Shown here piece by piece: positions 47,765-56,260 of a stretch of DNA of 64,000 bases (positions are counted from its first letter, which is position 1; every line of letters starts with the position of its first letter). The stretch is from positions 181,566 to 245,565 of the forward strand of contig BTUI01000004.1 in assembly GCA_045863195.1 (NCBI GenBank), read 5' to 3'. Source of the DNA: W-Chloroflexi-9 sp045863195 (lineage in GTDB: Bacteria > Chloroflexota > Dehalococcoidia > UBA2979). The notes under the pieces were generated by a model. The model was not told where the DNA came from. It searched no databases and was given only the letters and a program-made list of their open reading frames with translations. Made by a program: the position numbers and the translations under genes.

Positions 47765-49141
47765 GTGACCGACGCCACCGATCAGCCGCGCTCCGAGATG
47801 ACGGCTGACCTCGAGACCATCACCTCACTCGCCAAGCGCCGCGGGTTCATCTTCCCTTCCGCCGAGGTCTACGGCGGCTTCGCGGCGGCGTACGACTACG
47901 GCCCGCTGGGCGTGGAGATGAAGCGCAACATCCGCGAGGCGTGGTGGCGCGCGATGGTCCAGGAGCGGGATGACGTGGTGGGCCTGGAGGCCGCGATCAT
48001 CACGAACCCGAACGTATGGGTCGCCTCTGGCCACGTGTCCGAGTTCACGGACCCCCTCGTGGAGTGCTCCTCCTGCCAGGGCCGCTTCCGCGCCGACCAC
48101 ATCGAGGACGGGCGCTGCCCGAACTGCGGCGGGACCGGGACGCTCTCCCAGCCGCGCAAGTTCAACATGATGCTCTCCACGATCGTGGGCCCGGTCGCGG
48201 ACGAGAGCGGGCGTGCCTTCCTGCGGCCGGAGACGGCGCAGGGCATGTTCGTGAACTTCGAGAACGTCCAGACGACGATGCGCCGGCGGTTGCCGTTCGG
48301 CATCGCCCAGGTTGGCAAGTCGTTCCGCAACGAGATCACCGTCAAACAGTTCATCTTCCGCACCCGCGAGTTCGAGCAGATGGAGATGGAGTTCTTCTGC
48401 CATCCCGACTCCTCGCTGGAGTGGCACACCTACTGGAAGAAGGAGCGGCTGCGCTGGTACCACTCGCTGGGCATCCGGCCGCAGCACCTGCGCCTGCGGG
48501 ACCACCGCCCGGACGAGCTCTCGCACTACTCGAAGGCGACCTCCGACATCGAGGTCCACTTCCCGTGGGGCTGGGGTGAGATGGAGGGGATCGCCCACCG
48601 CGGCGACTTTGACCTCACGCAGCACTCCAACCACTCAGGCAAGCGTCTGTCCTACTTCGACCCGGACACTAACGAGCACGTCGTGCCGCACGTGGTGGAG
48701 CCGGCCGCCGGCGTGGACCGCATCCTCCTGACCCTCCTCCTCGATGCGTACGCCGAGGAAGAAGTGAAGGGCGAGAAGCGCGTGGTGCTGCGCCTGGCCC
48801 CGGCCGTGGCGCCGATCACGGTGGCGATCCTCCCGCTCTCGCGCAACGAGAAACTGGACCCGACGGCGCGGCGCGTGCATTCGCTCCTGCGGCCGCACTT
48901 CCGCACGCAGTGGGACGACGCGCAGTCGATCGGTCGCCGCTACCGGCGGCAGGACGAGGTGGGGACGCCGCTCTGCGTGACCGTGGACTTCGACACGATC
49001 GAGGACGACGCGGTGACGATCCGGGAGCGCGACTCCATGGAGCAGACGCGCGTCCCGATCAGCGGCCTGGTCCAGGCGCTCCGCGAGCGCCTGGACGCGC
49101 TCGCGCCGCACGTCCCCAGCATCGACGAGATCTCGGTGTAG
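47765..49141 (+). CDS. glyS: glycyl-tRNA synthetase (dimeric type)
   Basis: A 458-residue alpha2-type class II synthetase. Motif-bearing segments are RRGFIFPSAEVYGGFAAAYDYGPLG, the zinc ribbon C101-x2-C104 and C118-x2-C121, FLRPETAQGMFVNFENV, GKSFRNEITVKQFIFRTREFEQMEMEFF and the C-terminal anticodon-binding domain. It charges tRNA-Gly. GTG start with GGGAGA upstream. The other bacterial form is the alpha2beta2 enzyme, which this is not. Confidence 0.97.
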   Translation: MTDATDQPRSEMTADLETITSLAKRRGFIFPSAEVYGGFAAAYDYGPLGVEMKRNIREAWWRAMVQERDDVVGLEAAIITNPNVWVASGHVSEFTDPLVECSSCQGRFRADHIEDGRCPNCGGTGTLSQPRKFNMMLSTIVGPVADESGRAFLRPETAQGMFVNFENVQTTMRRRLPFGIAQVGKSFRNEITVKQFIFRTREFEQMEMEFFCHPDSSLEWHTYWKKERLRWYHSLGIRPQHLRLRDHRPDELSHYSKATSDIEVHFPWGWGEMEGIAHRGDFDLTQHSNHSGKRLSYFDPDTNEHVVPHVVEPAAGVDRILLTLLLDAYAEEEVKGEKRVVLRLAPAVAPITVAILPLSRNEKLDPTARRVHSLLRPHFRTQWDDAQSIGRRYRRQDEVGTPLCVTVDFDTIEDDAVTIRERDSMEQTRVPISGLVQALRERLDALAPHVPSIDEISV

Positions 49142-49143
49142 CG

Positions 49144-49953
49144 ATGGCACGCCGTCCGAGGCTGCGCCTGCTGCACACCTCGGACGTCCACCTCGGCGCG
49201 CACGATTCCTCGCGCGGGCCGTCGGATGCGTCGCGCGCGCTGGAGGCGGGCTTCCGCGCCGTGATCGACGTGGGGCTGCGCGAGCGCGTCGACGCGATGC
49301 TGATCGCGGGCGACTTCTTCGACAACGCGCGGGTGCGGGTGGAGACGCTGGAGTTCGCGGCGGCGGAGATCGCACGCCTCGGACGTCCCGTGGTGATCGG
49401 GCCCGGAAACCACGACCACGTGGGGCCGGGCTCGGTCTACGACCGCATCGACCTGGCGGCGCTGGCGCAGAACCTGCACGTGATCCGCGACCCCCGAGGC
49501 GAGACGGTCGCCTTCGATGCCCTGGAACTCGAGGTCTGGAGCCGCCCGCACACGGAGCAGGTGCCGGACTTCCGCCCGTTCGAGGCGGTGCCGCCCCGCG
49601 GCGACGCGCCGTGGCAGGTGGCGATCGGCCACGGCCACTTCATCCACCCGAAGGCGCTCCTGCACCACTCCTTCCACATTCGCGAAGAGCATCTCGCGGG
49701 GAGCGATCGGGACTACGTCGCCCTCGGCCACTGGGAGCGGCTGACGCGCGTCGCCGCCGGGGAGCGCACGGTGGCGGCATACTCGGGCGCGCCGGAGGGG
49801 CTCGCGCGGGCCGCCTCGGGCGGCCATGAGGTTGGCGGCCACGTCCTCATCGTCGACCTGATGGAGGACGGCAGCGTGCGCCTCACCGGCGTCCCGCTGG
49901 GCCAAGGTGAGCCGATCCCCCACGATGACCTCCCCCACCTCGAAGGCCTGTAG
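49144..49953 (+). CDS. SbcD/Mre11-like metallophosphoesterase
   Basis: 269 residues of calcineurin-like phosphoesterase. The metal motifs are HTSDVHLGA (D-x-H), AGDFFDNARV (GD), GPGNHDH (GNHD), IGHGHFIH and VALGHWE. This order resembles the SbcD/YhaO exonuclease group. No SbcC partner follows, so a DNA role is only possible. It starts two bases after glyS. Confidence 0.82.
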   Translation: MARRPRLRLLHTSDVHLGAHDSSRGPSDASRALEAGFRAVIDVGLRERVDAMLIAGDFFDNARVRVETLEFAAAEIARLGRPVVIGPGNHDHVGPGSVYDRIDLAALAQNLHVIRDPRGETVAFDALELEVWSRPHTEQVPDFRPFEAVPPRGDAPWQVAIGHGHFIHPKALLHHSFHIREEHLAGSDRDYVALGHWERLTRVAAGERTVAAYSGAPEGLARAASGGHEVGGHVLIVDLMEDGSVRLTGVPLGQGEPIPHDDLPHLEGL

Positions 49954-49955
49954 CC

Positions 49956-50525
49956 GTGGCAGGGGCGCCTTTGCGGATCGTCGAGGCGTCCGCGGCCGAC
50001 GCGGACACGATCGCCGCGATCCATGCACGGTCGTGGCGCTCCGCCTATCGCGGGTTCGCGCCGGACGACTGGCTCGACTCGCCGGACCTGGAGCCCTCGG
50101 CGCGGCGCTACTGGCGGGACACGTTCGCGACGCCACGAGCAGGGATGCGGACGTGGCTCGCGATGGTCGGCGAGATGGCAGCGGGCTTCGTGAACATCGC
50201 CCCGCCGCCGGCGGACCCGAAGCCGGACGAGGAGGTGCCCGCCGGCTGCGGATACCTGAACCACATCCACCTGCTCCCGGAGGCGATCGGGCAGGGCACG
50301 GGGGCACGGCTCTTCCGGCATGCATGCGGGGCGATGGCTGACGCCGGACACTCCGAGGCGGTGCTGTGGGTGTACGGCCCGAACGCCCGCGCGCGGGCGT
50401 TCTACGAGGCGATGGGATGGCGCCACGACGGCGCCGAGGCGCCCCACGCGTTCCCCTCGGCGGGCGGGCCGGTCATGGTGCCGTCGCTGCGATATCGCGG
50501 CGCGACCGCCTCGCGAGCACGATGA
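49956..50525 (+). CDS. GNAT-family N-acetyltransferase
   Basis: 189 residues: AAIHARSWRSAYRGFAPDDWL, then the acetyl-CoA strand-loop LNHIHLLPEAIGQGTGARLF and GPNARARAFYEAMGWRHDG, the standard RimI/GNAT ending. Acceptor unknown. It follows the phosphoesterase by two bases. Its last 53 bases overlap the 3' end of the convergent membrane protein gene. Confidence 0.88.
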   Translation: MAGAPLRIVEASAADADTIAAIHARSWRSAYRGFAPDDWLDSPDLEPSARRYWRDTFATPRAGMRTWLAMVGEMAAGFVNIAPPPADPKPDEEVPAGCGYLNHIHLLPEAIGQGTGARLFRHACGAMADAGHSEAVLWVYGPNARARAFYEAMGWRHDGAEAPHAFPSAGGPVMVPSLRYRGATASRAR

Positions 50526-51249
50526 CGACGAGCAGCGCGGGGACGTAGATCGAGAACAGCCAGATCTGCGGCTCGATCGCGTGCGGCACCGGGAGGTCGA
50601 CCCAGTCCCACGGACGTCGCTCCAGCACGTGCATGAAGTACTCCTGCACGACTTTCGGAATGAGCGCGGCCGTGAAGACGAGCGCGGTGTCGCGTGCGCG
50701 TTGCACCATCCGTGGAGCGCCGGTCACGACCTGGAACGCGACGAACATGAGGAACAGCGTCTCGAACACGTTGGGAGCGACCAGCAGGATCCAGCGCTGC
50801 TCCGTGATCATGAACGACGCGACCCCCACGACCCGAAGGACGTACGTGCTGATCGCCAGGAAGCGCATCGTGGTGTCTTCCCACCGCATCGCCACCACGA
50901 GCGCGACCGCGAGGACGAACAGGTCCAGGACCTTGTCCCACTCCTGGTAGAGCGCCTGGTACTCCAGCGACTTGCTGCCCGCGGCGAGCCAGTACCAGTC
51001 CCACTTGTCCACCTCGAGCGCGAACAGGAAGCCCTCGAACGGGAAGCGCAGGATCGGGAGGGCGCTGAGCAGCCGGATGGCGATGACGGGGGTGAGCGAC
51101 ATCGTCCAGCCGTGGTGCGTGAGCGTGGCGGCGAGCCGGTCGCCGGCGACGACGAGCAGGCCGACGAGGGCGAACCGGACCGCCAGGCGGAGCCAGCCGC
51201 GCCAGCCGCGCGGCAGCCGCGAGCGTCCGGCGCGGATCCGTGGCACCAT
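50473..51249 (-). CDS. polytopic membrane protein, unknown
   Basis: About 258 residues with roughly seven membrane segments (first about 20-38, last IWLFSIYVPALLVVIVLA) and a basic end (ARRSRRD). Aromatic-rich loops (VDKWDWYWLAAGS, VLERRPWDWVDLP) may face the membrane surface. No family recognised. The start at 51249 has TGGAGCG upstream; an ATG at 51276 is also possible and is compatible with a TACCCT -10 at 51303-51298. Confidence 0.65.
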   Translation of the reverse strand: MVPRIRAGRSRLPRGWRGWLRLAVRFALVGLLVVAGDRLAATLTHHGWTMSLTPVIAIRLLSALPILRFPFEGFLFALEVDKWDWYWLAAGSKSLEYQALYQEWDKVLDLFVLAVALVVAMRWEDTTMRFLAISTYVLRVVGVASFMITEQRWILLVAPNVFETLFLMFVAFQVVTGAPRMVQRARDTALVFTAALIPKVVQEYFMHVLERRPWDWVDLPVPHAIEPQIWLFSIYVPALLVVIVLARRSRRDIAATAP

Positions 51250-51307
51250 GGATGCACGCTCCACCGGAGTCAGCATGCCGGGCAGCCCGGCAGACAGAGG
51301 GTAGCCT

Positions 51308-52183
51308 GTGTGGGCCGTTGACGGCCTCGCGAACTTCCTGCCGTACGCGGGCCTCCCGCTGCTGCTCTTCGTGCCCGTCGCGATGCGCATCCGTCGCCGC
51401 GTGCTGGCGATGATGCTCGCGCTCCCGGCCCTGCTCTACGTCCTCGTGCTGCTCTCGCCCAACCTGTTCCTCGCCCTCCCGGATGACGTCCCCGAGACGT
51501 CACCGAGGCTGCGCGTGGTGACGGCCAACGTGCTGATGAGCAACACCGACCTCGACCGGCTCGCGGAGGACATCCTGGCGCAGGCGCCGGACGTCGTGGT
51601 GTTCGAGGAACTGACGCGGGCGATCGAGGCGTTCTCGCCCGCCCTGGCCGCCGCCTACCCGCACCGGGTCGCGACCGAGGTCCCGTGGGTGACGCTCGCC
51701 TCGCGCTGGCCGCTGGAGGATGCGCGTGTCCTGCCGATCGCTGACGGTGACCGAGCGCGTGACCTGCTCGCTGCGTCAGTGGTGGTGGGCGGCACACGGG
51801 TATCGCTGGTGGCGGTGCACTTCATGCCCCCGCTGGATGGCGAGGCGTACCGCACCAACGCGGCGCAGCGCGCCGTCCTGCAGGCGGAGGTGGACGCCAC
51901 CCCGGGGCCACTGATGGTCGTCGGAGACTTCAACGCGACCACGCTCTCGCCCTCGTTCGCGCGCCTGCTCTCCGGTACCGGCCTGCGCATCGCCACCAGC
52001 AGCCGCCTCGCGGAGCCCACGTACTACGCGTACGGCCGCTTCGGTGTCCGCATCGACCACGTGCTCGTCCGGGGCGTCACCGTTGCGGAGGAGGCGGCGT
52101 TCGACCTCACCGGCTCGGACCACCGTGGGCTGGTGGTGGAGGTGGGACTGCCGGCGCCGGAGCGCGCCGCCGCGACGCGGTAG
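51308..52183 (+). CDS. endonuclease/exonuclease/phosphatase-family protein
   Basis: 291 residues. Two N-terminal membrane helices (about 8-25 and 32-52) are followed by an EEP (DNase I-like) domain with RVVTANVLMSNTD, VVVFEELT, VSLVAVHFMPP, MVVGDFNATT and a final RIDHVLV plus SDHRGLVVEV. The catalytic Glu, Asp-x-Asn and Asp-His pairs are all present. It is probably a membrane-attached phosphodiesterase facing outward; substrate unknown. GTG at 51308 is awkward because TAGCCT directly in front would place +1 at 51314. Confidence 0.8.
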   Translation: MWAVDGLANFLPYAGLPLLLFVPVAMRIRRRVLAMMLALPALLYVLVLLSPNLFLALPDDVPETSPRLRVVTANVLMSNTDLDRLAEDILAQAPDVVVFEELTRAIEAFSPALAAAYPHRVATEVPWVTLASRWPLEDARVLPIADGDRARDLLAASVVVGGTRVSLVAVHFMPPLDGEAYRTNAAQRAVLQAEVDATPGPLMVVGDFNATTLSPSFARLLSGTGLRIATSSRLAEPTYYAYGRFGVRIDHVLVRGVTVAEEAAFDLTGSDHRGLVVEVGLPAPERAAATR

Positions 52184-52207
52184 CGCTCGGGGATCGCTGG
52201 AACTGCA

Positions 52208-52233
52208 GGACGGCCGCCCGAAGGCGGCCGTCC
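52208..52233. terminator. bidirectional terminator EEP gene / ferredoxin gene
   Basis: GGACGGCCGCC, loop CGAA, GGCGGCCGTCC, then GTGTGTT: an 11-base-pair perfect stem between convergent genes. Confidence 0.8.
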
Positions 52234-52256
52234 GTGTGTTCAGCGGGTGCTGCGGA

Positions 52257-52526
<270 letters not shown>

Positions 52527-52585
52527 CCCGGGGTCCCTTCCGGTCCACGTACAAGGGGAGGCCCGTCACCGGGCCCGATAGAGGG

Positions 52586-52615
52586 ACTATAGGCCGCGCG
52601 CGCGCGTTCGGACAA
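52586..52615 (-). promoter_or_regulatory. ferredoxin promoter
   Basis: Minus strand: TTGTCC (52615-52610), an 18-base spacer rich in alternating CG, and TATAGT (52591-52586), predicting +1 near 52579 and a leader of about 53 bases. Confidence 0.68.
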
Positions 52616-52656
52616 GTGAACCGGTCACCGGCCTATACGGTTTCCGGGGCGGAGCG

Positions 52657-53145
52657 TTACTCGCTCCGCCAGACCTGCCACCACTTCTTCTTCGCCTTGC
52701 GCTCCGCCTCGGCGGCCTGCTCGGCGGCGTCCACCTCCGCGCGCGCCTGCTCGATGGCCCACGCGAGGCGGTTGCGGAGCATCACCGGGTGCTGCACGAG
52801 GTCGAGCGCCACGCCCGGCTCCTCCGCCGTCTCCGGGAAGAGCTCGCGGAGCGTCTCGGCGAATCGCGGCACCATCGTGCGGCCGTTGGCGATGCCGAAC
52901 TGCTTCAGTTCGTTCGCCACGCCGAGGAGGGCGTCGTTCAGGCGGAGGATCTGCGTCGCGGACGCCTCCACCTCCACGACCGCCTGGTTCAGGCGGGGGA
53001 GGATCTCGTCGTAGATGGCCTGCAACCCCTGCCCGCCGGCGTCGGACGCGACGGCGCGCACCTCCGCCCCCGGCCGGCCGAGGTGGTAGATGGTGGCGAG
53101 GTAGACGATGCGGGCGTCTTCGTTGCGGAACTGCAGGAGCGTCAT
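52657..53145 (-). CDS. uncharacterised helical protein with Trp/Lys tail
   Basis: 162 residues, almost all predicted helix, with no membrane segment. Two long amphipathic helices (about 50-85 and 120-150, AEVDAAEQAAEAERKAKK) end in a basic aromatic tail KKKWWQVWRSE that could dip into the membrane surface. No family recognised. The ATG at 53145 lies exactly six bases after a TACGCT -10 (53157-53152), so the message is probably leaderless. Confidence 0.65.
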   Translation of the reverse strand: MTLLQFRNEDARIVYLATIYHLGRPGAEVRAVASDAGGQGLQAIYDEILPRLNQAVVEVEASATQILRLNDALLGVANELKQFGIANGRTMVPRFAETLRELFPETAEEPGVALDLVQHPVMLRNRLAWAIEQARAEVDAAEQAAEAERKAKKKWWQVWRSE

Positions 53146-53151
53146 GCATCG

Positions 53152-53157
53152 AGCGTA
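53152..53157 (-). promoter_or_regulatory. -10 element TACGCT, leaderless start
   Basis: TACGCT on the minus strand predicts +1 at 53145, the A of the ATG. It is divergent from a TACCCT (53185-53190) serving the DinB-like gene. Confidence 0.55.
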
Positions 53158-53208
53158 CCCGACCGCCCACCGGGCGGCACGCGCTACCCTGCGCCGGGAG
53201 GCTCACCG

Positions 53209-54057
53209 ATGTCGGACGAGGTGTTTGAGGCGCTCTGGCGGGACGCGGACGCGCGCTGGCGGCGGTTCACGGAGGTCCTCGATCGCGCGCCGGAGCATCG
53301 CATCCGCGGCGCAGCGACGGACTGGACGGCGCGTGACGAGTACGCGCACTTCGCGCACTGGCTGGAGTTCGCGGGCGGCCACGCCCGCGCCCGCTTCGAA
53401 GGCACACCACCGCTGCCGCCGATCGCGGACGAGGACGAGCAGAACGACGCGTGGGCGGCGGGGGACCGCGCGCTCACGCTGGCGCAGGCGAAGGCACGCT
53501 GCGAGGCGGCGCGACAGGGCTACATCGACCTGATCCGGGGGCTGCCGGCCGAGCGGCGCACGGAGCGGGTCGCCGCGGTGGTGCGGGGAGGCCTCGTCGG
53601 CCACTTCGACACGCACTTCGGCTACATGGTCGAGGGGATGCTGCGGGACGAGTCCGCCGGCTGGGAGCGGTTCACCGCCATCCTCGACGCGCGGCCCGTC
53701 GACCTGCTGCACACCGGCGACGATGGCCGTCCGTGGCGCGCTGCGGACATCTACGCGCACGTGGAGCGGTGGATGACCGTGAACCTCCCGCGCGCCGAGG
53801 CGGGCCTGGCGACCGGCACCGTGCCGGAACTGGGGGCGTCGCCAGACGCGCTGAACGCACGCTGGCTCGCCGAGGACGCGGGCGTCACATTTGAGGCGGC
53901 GCGACGCCGAGCGTTCCTCGCGCGGGACGCGTTCATGGGGCAGGCGCGGGGCATTCCGGTGGAGCAGTGGACCGCGCGGCTGGTCTCGCTGTACGGCGGC
54001 AACGCGTGGGGCCACTACCGCGAGCACCTCGAGTACATGGGGTACACAGGCGAGTAG
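53209..54057 (+). CDS. tandem DinB-like four-helix protein
   Basis: 282 residues made of two related halves (about 1-140 and 145-282). DWTARDEYAHFAHWLEF in half 1 matches GRPWRAADIYAHVERWM in half 2, and GGLVGHFDTHFGYM matches GGNAWGHYREHLEYM. Each half has the His pattern of DinB/mycothiol-dependent maleylpyruvate-isomerase-like metal bundles. It may be a metal-dependent thiol transferase or hydrolase; substrate unknown. ATG at 53209 with CGGGAGGC seven bases upstream. The open frame extends upstream antisense to another gene and is not used. Confidence 0.75.
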   Translation: MSDEVFEALWRDADARWRRFTEVLDRAPEHRIRGAATDWTARDEYAHFAHWLEFAGGHARARFEGTPPLPPIADEDEQNDAWAAGDRALTLAQAKARCEAARQGYIDLIRGLPAERRTERVAAVVRGGLVGHFDTHFGYMVEGMLRDESAGWERFTAILDARPVDLLHTGDDGRPWRAADIYAHVERWMTVNLPRAEAGLATGTVPELGASPDALNARWLAEDAGVTFEAARRRAFLARDAFMGQARGIPVEQWTARLVSLYGGNAWGHYREHLEYMGYTGE

Positions 54058-54153
54058 CGGGGTTCCGCGCGCGGACGGCCTCGTGTTGTTCTCGGGTGGC
54101 TTCCGGGGTGTGGACCGCGTCCGGCCCGTCGCGGCAGCGACCGGGGCCCAGCC

Positions 54154-54209
54154 GCGATGGGGTGGAACCCCATCGCATCTCTACCCCTCCCCGCGCCGGG
54201 GAGGGGTAG
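54154..54209. repeat. double hairpin intergenic element
   Basis: Two adjacent perfect hairpins. The first is GCGATGGGG, loop TGGAA, CCCCATCGC (54154-54176). The second is a 13-base-pair stem CTACCCCTCCCCG, loop CGC, CGGGGAGGGGTAG (54181-54209), followed by a second copy of GGGGAGGGG. It fills most of the 186-base gap between convergent genes. It can act as a terminator, and the compound form also resembles dispersed palindromic repeats. Confidence 0.55.
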
Positions 54210-54243
54210 GGGAGGGGCCGCCCAGGTATAGACCCCACCCCCC

Positions 54244-55488
54244 TCAGAGCAGCGCGAGCAGCGCCCATGTCAGCGCGAGCTGCGCGAGGCCGAGCGGGAG
54301 GCCGATGCGCGCGAACTCCCAGAAGGAGACGCGCTCGCCGAAACGTCGCTCCGCGCTGTCGACGATGATCACGTTGGAGGCGGCGCCGATCAGCGTGAGG
54401 TTACCGGCGAGCGTGCTGCCGGCGGCCAGCGCCATCAGCGCCTCCTGCCCGCCGCCGGCCTGCTGAATGGCGGGCAGCGCCAGCGCCACCAGCGGCACGT
54501 TCGACACGACCTGCGAGACGGCCGCGCTGACGCCGAGGATCCACGGCACCGAGGCGATCCGTCCGCCGAGGCGGCCCACGACCTCCTCCGTGACGCCGGC
54601 CTCGTGCACCGCCTCGACCACGATGAACAGCGCCGCGAAGAAGGCGAGCGTGGGCCAGTCGATGCCCCGCGCCAGCGCAACGCGTCGAGGGCTGCCGAGC
54701 AGCAGCACGGCGGCCGGGACGAGCGCGATGACGGTCAGGCGGAGGTCGAACGTCGCGCCGGCGGTGACCAGCACCACCCGCGCCGCGATCAGCGCCAGCA
54801 GCACGCCCAGCGCCCACATCGAGAGCCGCGCGAGGCGTTCGTCGGCCAGGTGGACGCGGACGTGGACCAGCGCGTCCCCGTGGAACTCGCGGCGGTAGGC
54901 GATGCGCAGCGCGAGGTAGGAGAGCAGCAGCGCGCCGAGCGTCGGCAGCGCGAGCCAGCGGGCGAAAGTGACGAAGGGGTTGCCGACCTCGGCGCCCTGG
55001 AGCGCGATGAGGAGGTTCTGCGGGTTGCCGATGGGGCTGACCACGCTCCCAGCCGTGACCGCCAGCGCCAGCGCGATCAGCGTCAGCCGCGGGGTGACTC
55101 GATGCGCTCGCGCGAGCCCGACCACGACCGGGACGCCGACGATGGCGAGCGTGTCGTTCATCAGCACGGCGGAGCCCAGGCCGGCGCCGAAGAGGATGCA
55201 GAGGATGAGCTCGTCCACGCTCCCGGCGCGCGAGAACAGGCGGTAGGAGAGCGCCCCCAGCGCGCCGGACTCCTCCAGCGCACGTCCGAGCACGAACATG
55301 CCGAAGAGGAACAGCATCACGTCCACGTCGATGGCGTCGAGGGCGTGCGCCGGTGAGATGGAGCCGATCAGGAGCATCGCGACCGCGCCGAGGCCCATGA
55401 CCTGCCAGATCTGCAGGCGCACGCCTCCCACCTGCCGCACCGCGATCAACCCCACGACCACGCCGAGGACGATCAGGGGGACGGTCAC
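54244..55488 (-). CDS. ArsB/NhaD (ion transporter superfamily) permease
   Basis: 414 residues with about 11 membrane helices. Family motifs are MLFLFGMFVLGRALEESGAL, SAVLMNDTLAIVGVPVVV, SVVSPIGNPQNLLIAL, SQVVSNVPLVALALP and GSTLAGNLTLIGAASNVIIVDSA. The repeated GNPQN/SNVPL/GAASNV pattern marks the ArsB-SLC13 fold. The transported ion (arsenite, citrate-like anions or Na+) cannot be told, and there is no arsenic gene nearby. GTG start with GGAGCACC upstream. Confidence 0.82.
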   Translation of the reverse strand: MTVPLIVLGVVVGLIAVRQVGGVRLQIWQVMGLGAVAMLLIGSISPAHALDAIDVDVMLFLFGMFVLGRALEESGALGALSYRLFSRAGSVDELILCILFGAGLGSAVLMNDTLAIVGVPVVVGLARAHRVTPRLTLIALALAVTAGSVVSPIGNPQNLLIALQGAEVGNPFVTFARWLALPTLGALLLSYLALRIAYRREFHGDALVHVRVHLADERLARLSMWALGVLLALIAARVVLVTAGATFDLRLTVIALVPAAVLLLGSPRRVALARGIDWPTLAFFAALFIVVEAVHEAGVTEEVVGRLGGRIASVPWILGVSAAVSQVVSNVPLVALALPAIQQAGGGQEALMALAAGSTLAGNLTLIGAASNVIIVDSAERRFGERVSFWEFARIGLPLGLAQLALTWALLALL

Positions 55489-55552
55489 GGTGCTCCGGTG
55501 GAAATGGGCGACGGGGCTTGGAAGATCCTTGCGTGTTTAGGAGGATCGAACT

Positions 55553-56260
55553 TTACGCCTTGAGCTGGGCCGTCAGATGTCCCTGGAGGGAAGCGAGGAA
55601 GACGGCACCGCTGAGCTGGCGGTTAGGCTCTCGGAAGGAATGGTCTGGCTTCGTCAACAGGAACCACGCGGCGTTGTAGAGGCGGTCAACCACGAGGCGC
55701 CGACAGAGCTCCTCGATCCGTCCGGCGTACGACGCCCGCTGGTACTCCTCGAAGACCGGGAAGTGCGGTTCCTTGACCTTCAGCTGGTGTGTGGAGCCGC
55801 TCCGACCAGCGCGCTCCTCCAACAGAAAGAAGTAGCCGAGCCACGGGTTGCTCTCGGAGCCGAATGCGCCTTCTCGATGTGCGCGGGTCAGGTCATACGC
55901 GCTTCCGACCGACTCCTCGACCCGATTGTTCAGGTTGTTACCGAAAGACCCGACCTGTGACTTCAACTCAATCACCGCTAGAAGTCGGCGCTCATGGACG
56001 ACGAGGAGATCCCACTCCTTCGTAGCGCGGAAGTATCCGGGCAGCTCCTTGCGCCTTGCCCAGAAGACGCTGGCATCCGGAACACCCGCGCCTGCCGCTG
56101 CGTTTGCGATGAGCCCCGCGAATCCGTCTAACTGCTTGCCGCCGGTTACGGCACGGCGTCCAGCGTCGCGGCTGGCTGTGTCGGAAGGACGTGCCCCCTG
56201 CGCATTCCGCGTCTCCCAGAAGTGGCGCACAGCCTCACTGACCTCACCGGCATTCGTCAC
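55553..56260 (-). CDS. type II restriction endonuclease, PaeR7I/XhoI-like
   Basis: 235 residues. EWDLLVVHERRLLAVIELKSQVGSFGNNLNNRVEE closely resembles PaeR7I as I remember it. The catalytic set is Asp84, Glu98 and Lys100 (PD-(D/E)xK). PaeR7I and XhoI cut CTCGAG, so that specificity is likely but unproven. The GTG start overlaps the methylase stop (GTGA), placing it second in a uvrA-methylase-nuclease string. Local G+C (about 60% in lines I counted) is below that of neighbours, suggesting acquisition. Confidence 0.82.
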   Translation of the reverse strand: MTNAGEVSEAVRHFWETRNAQGARPSDTASRDAGRRAVTGGKQLDGFAGLIANAAAGAGVPDASVFWARRKELPGYFRATKEWDLLVVHERRLLAVIELKSQVGSFGNNLNNRVEESVGSAYDLTRAHREGAFGSESNPWLGYFFLLEERAGRSGSTHQLKVKEPHFPVFEEYQRASYAGRIEELCRRLVVDRLYNAAWFLLTKPDHSFREPNRQLSGAVFLASLQGHLTAQLKA

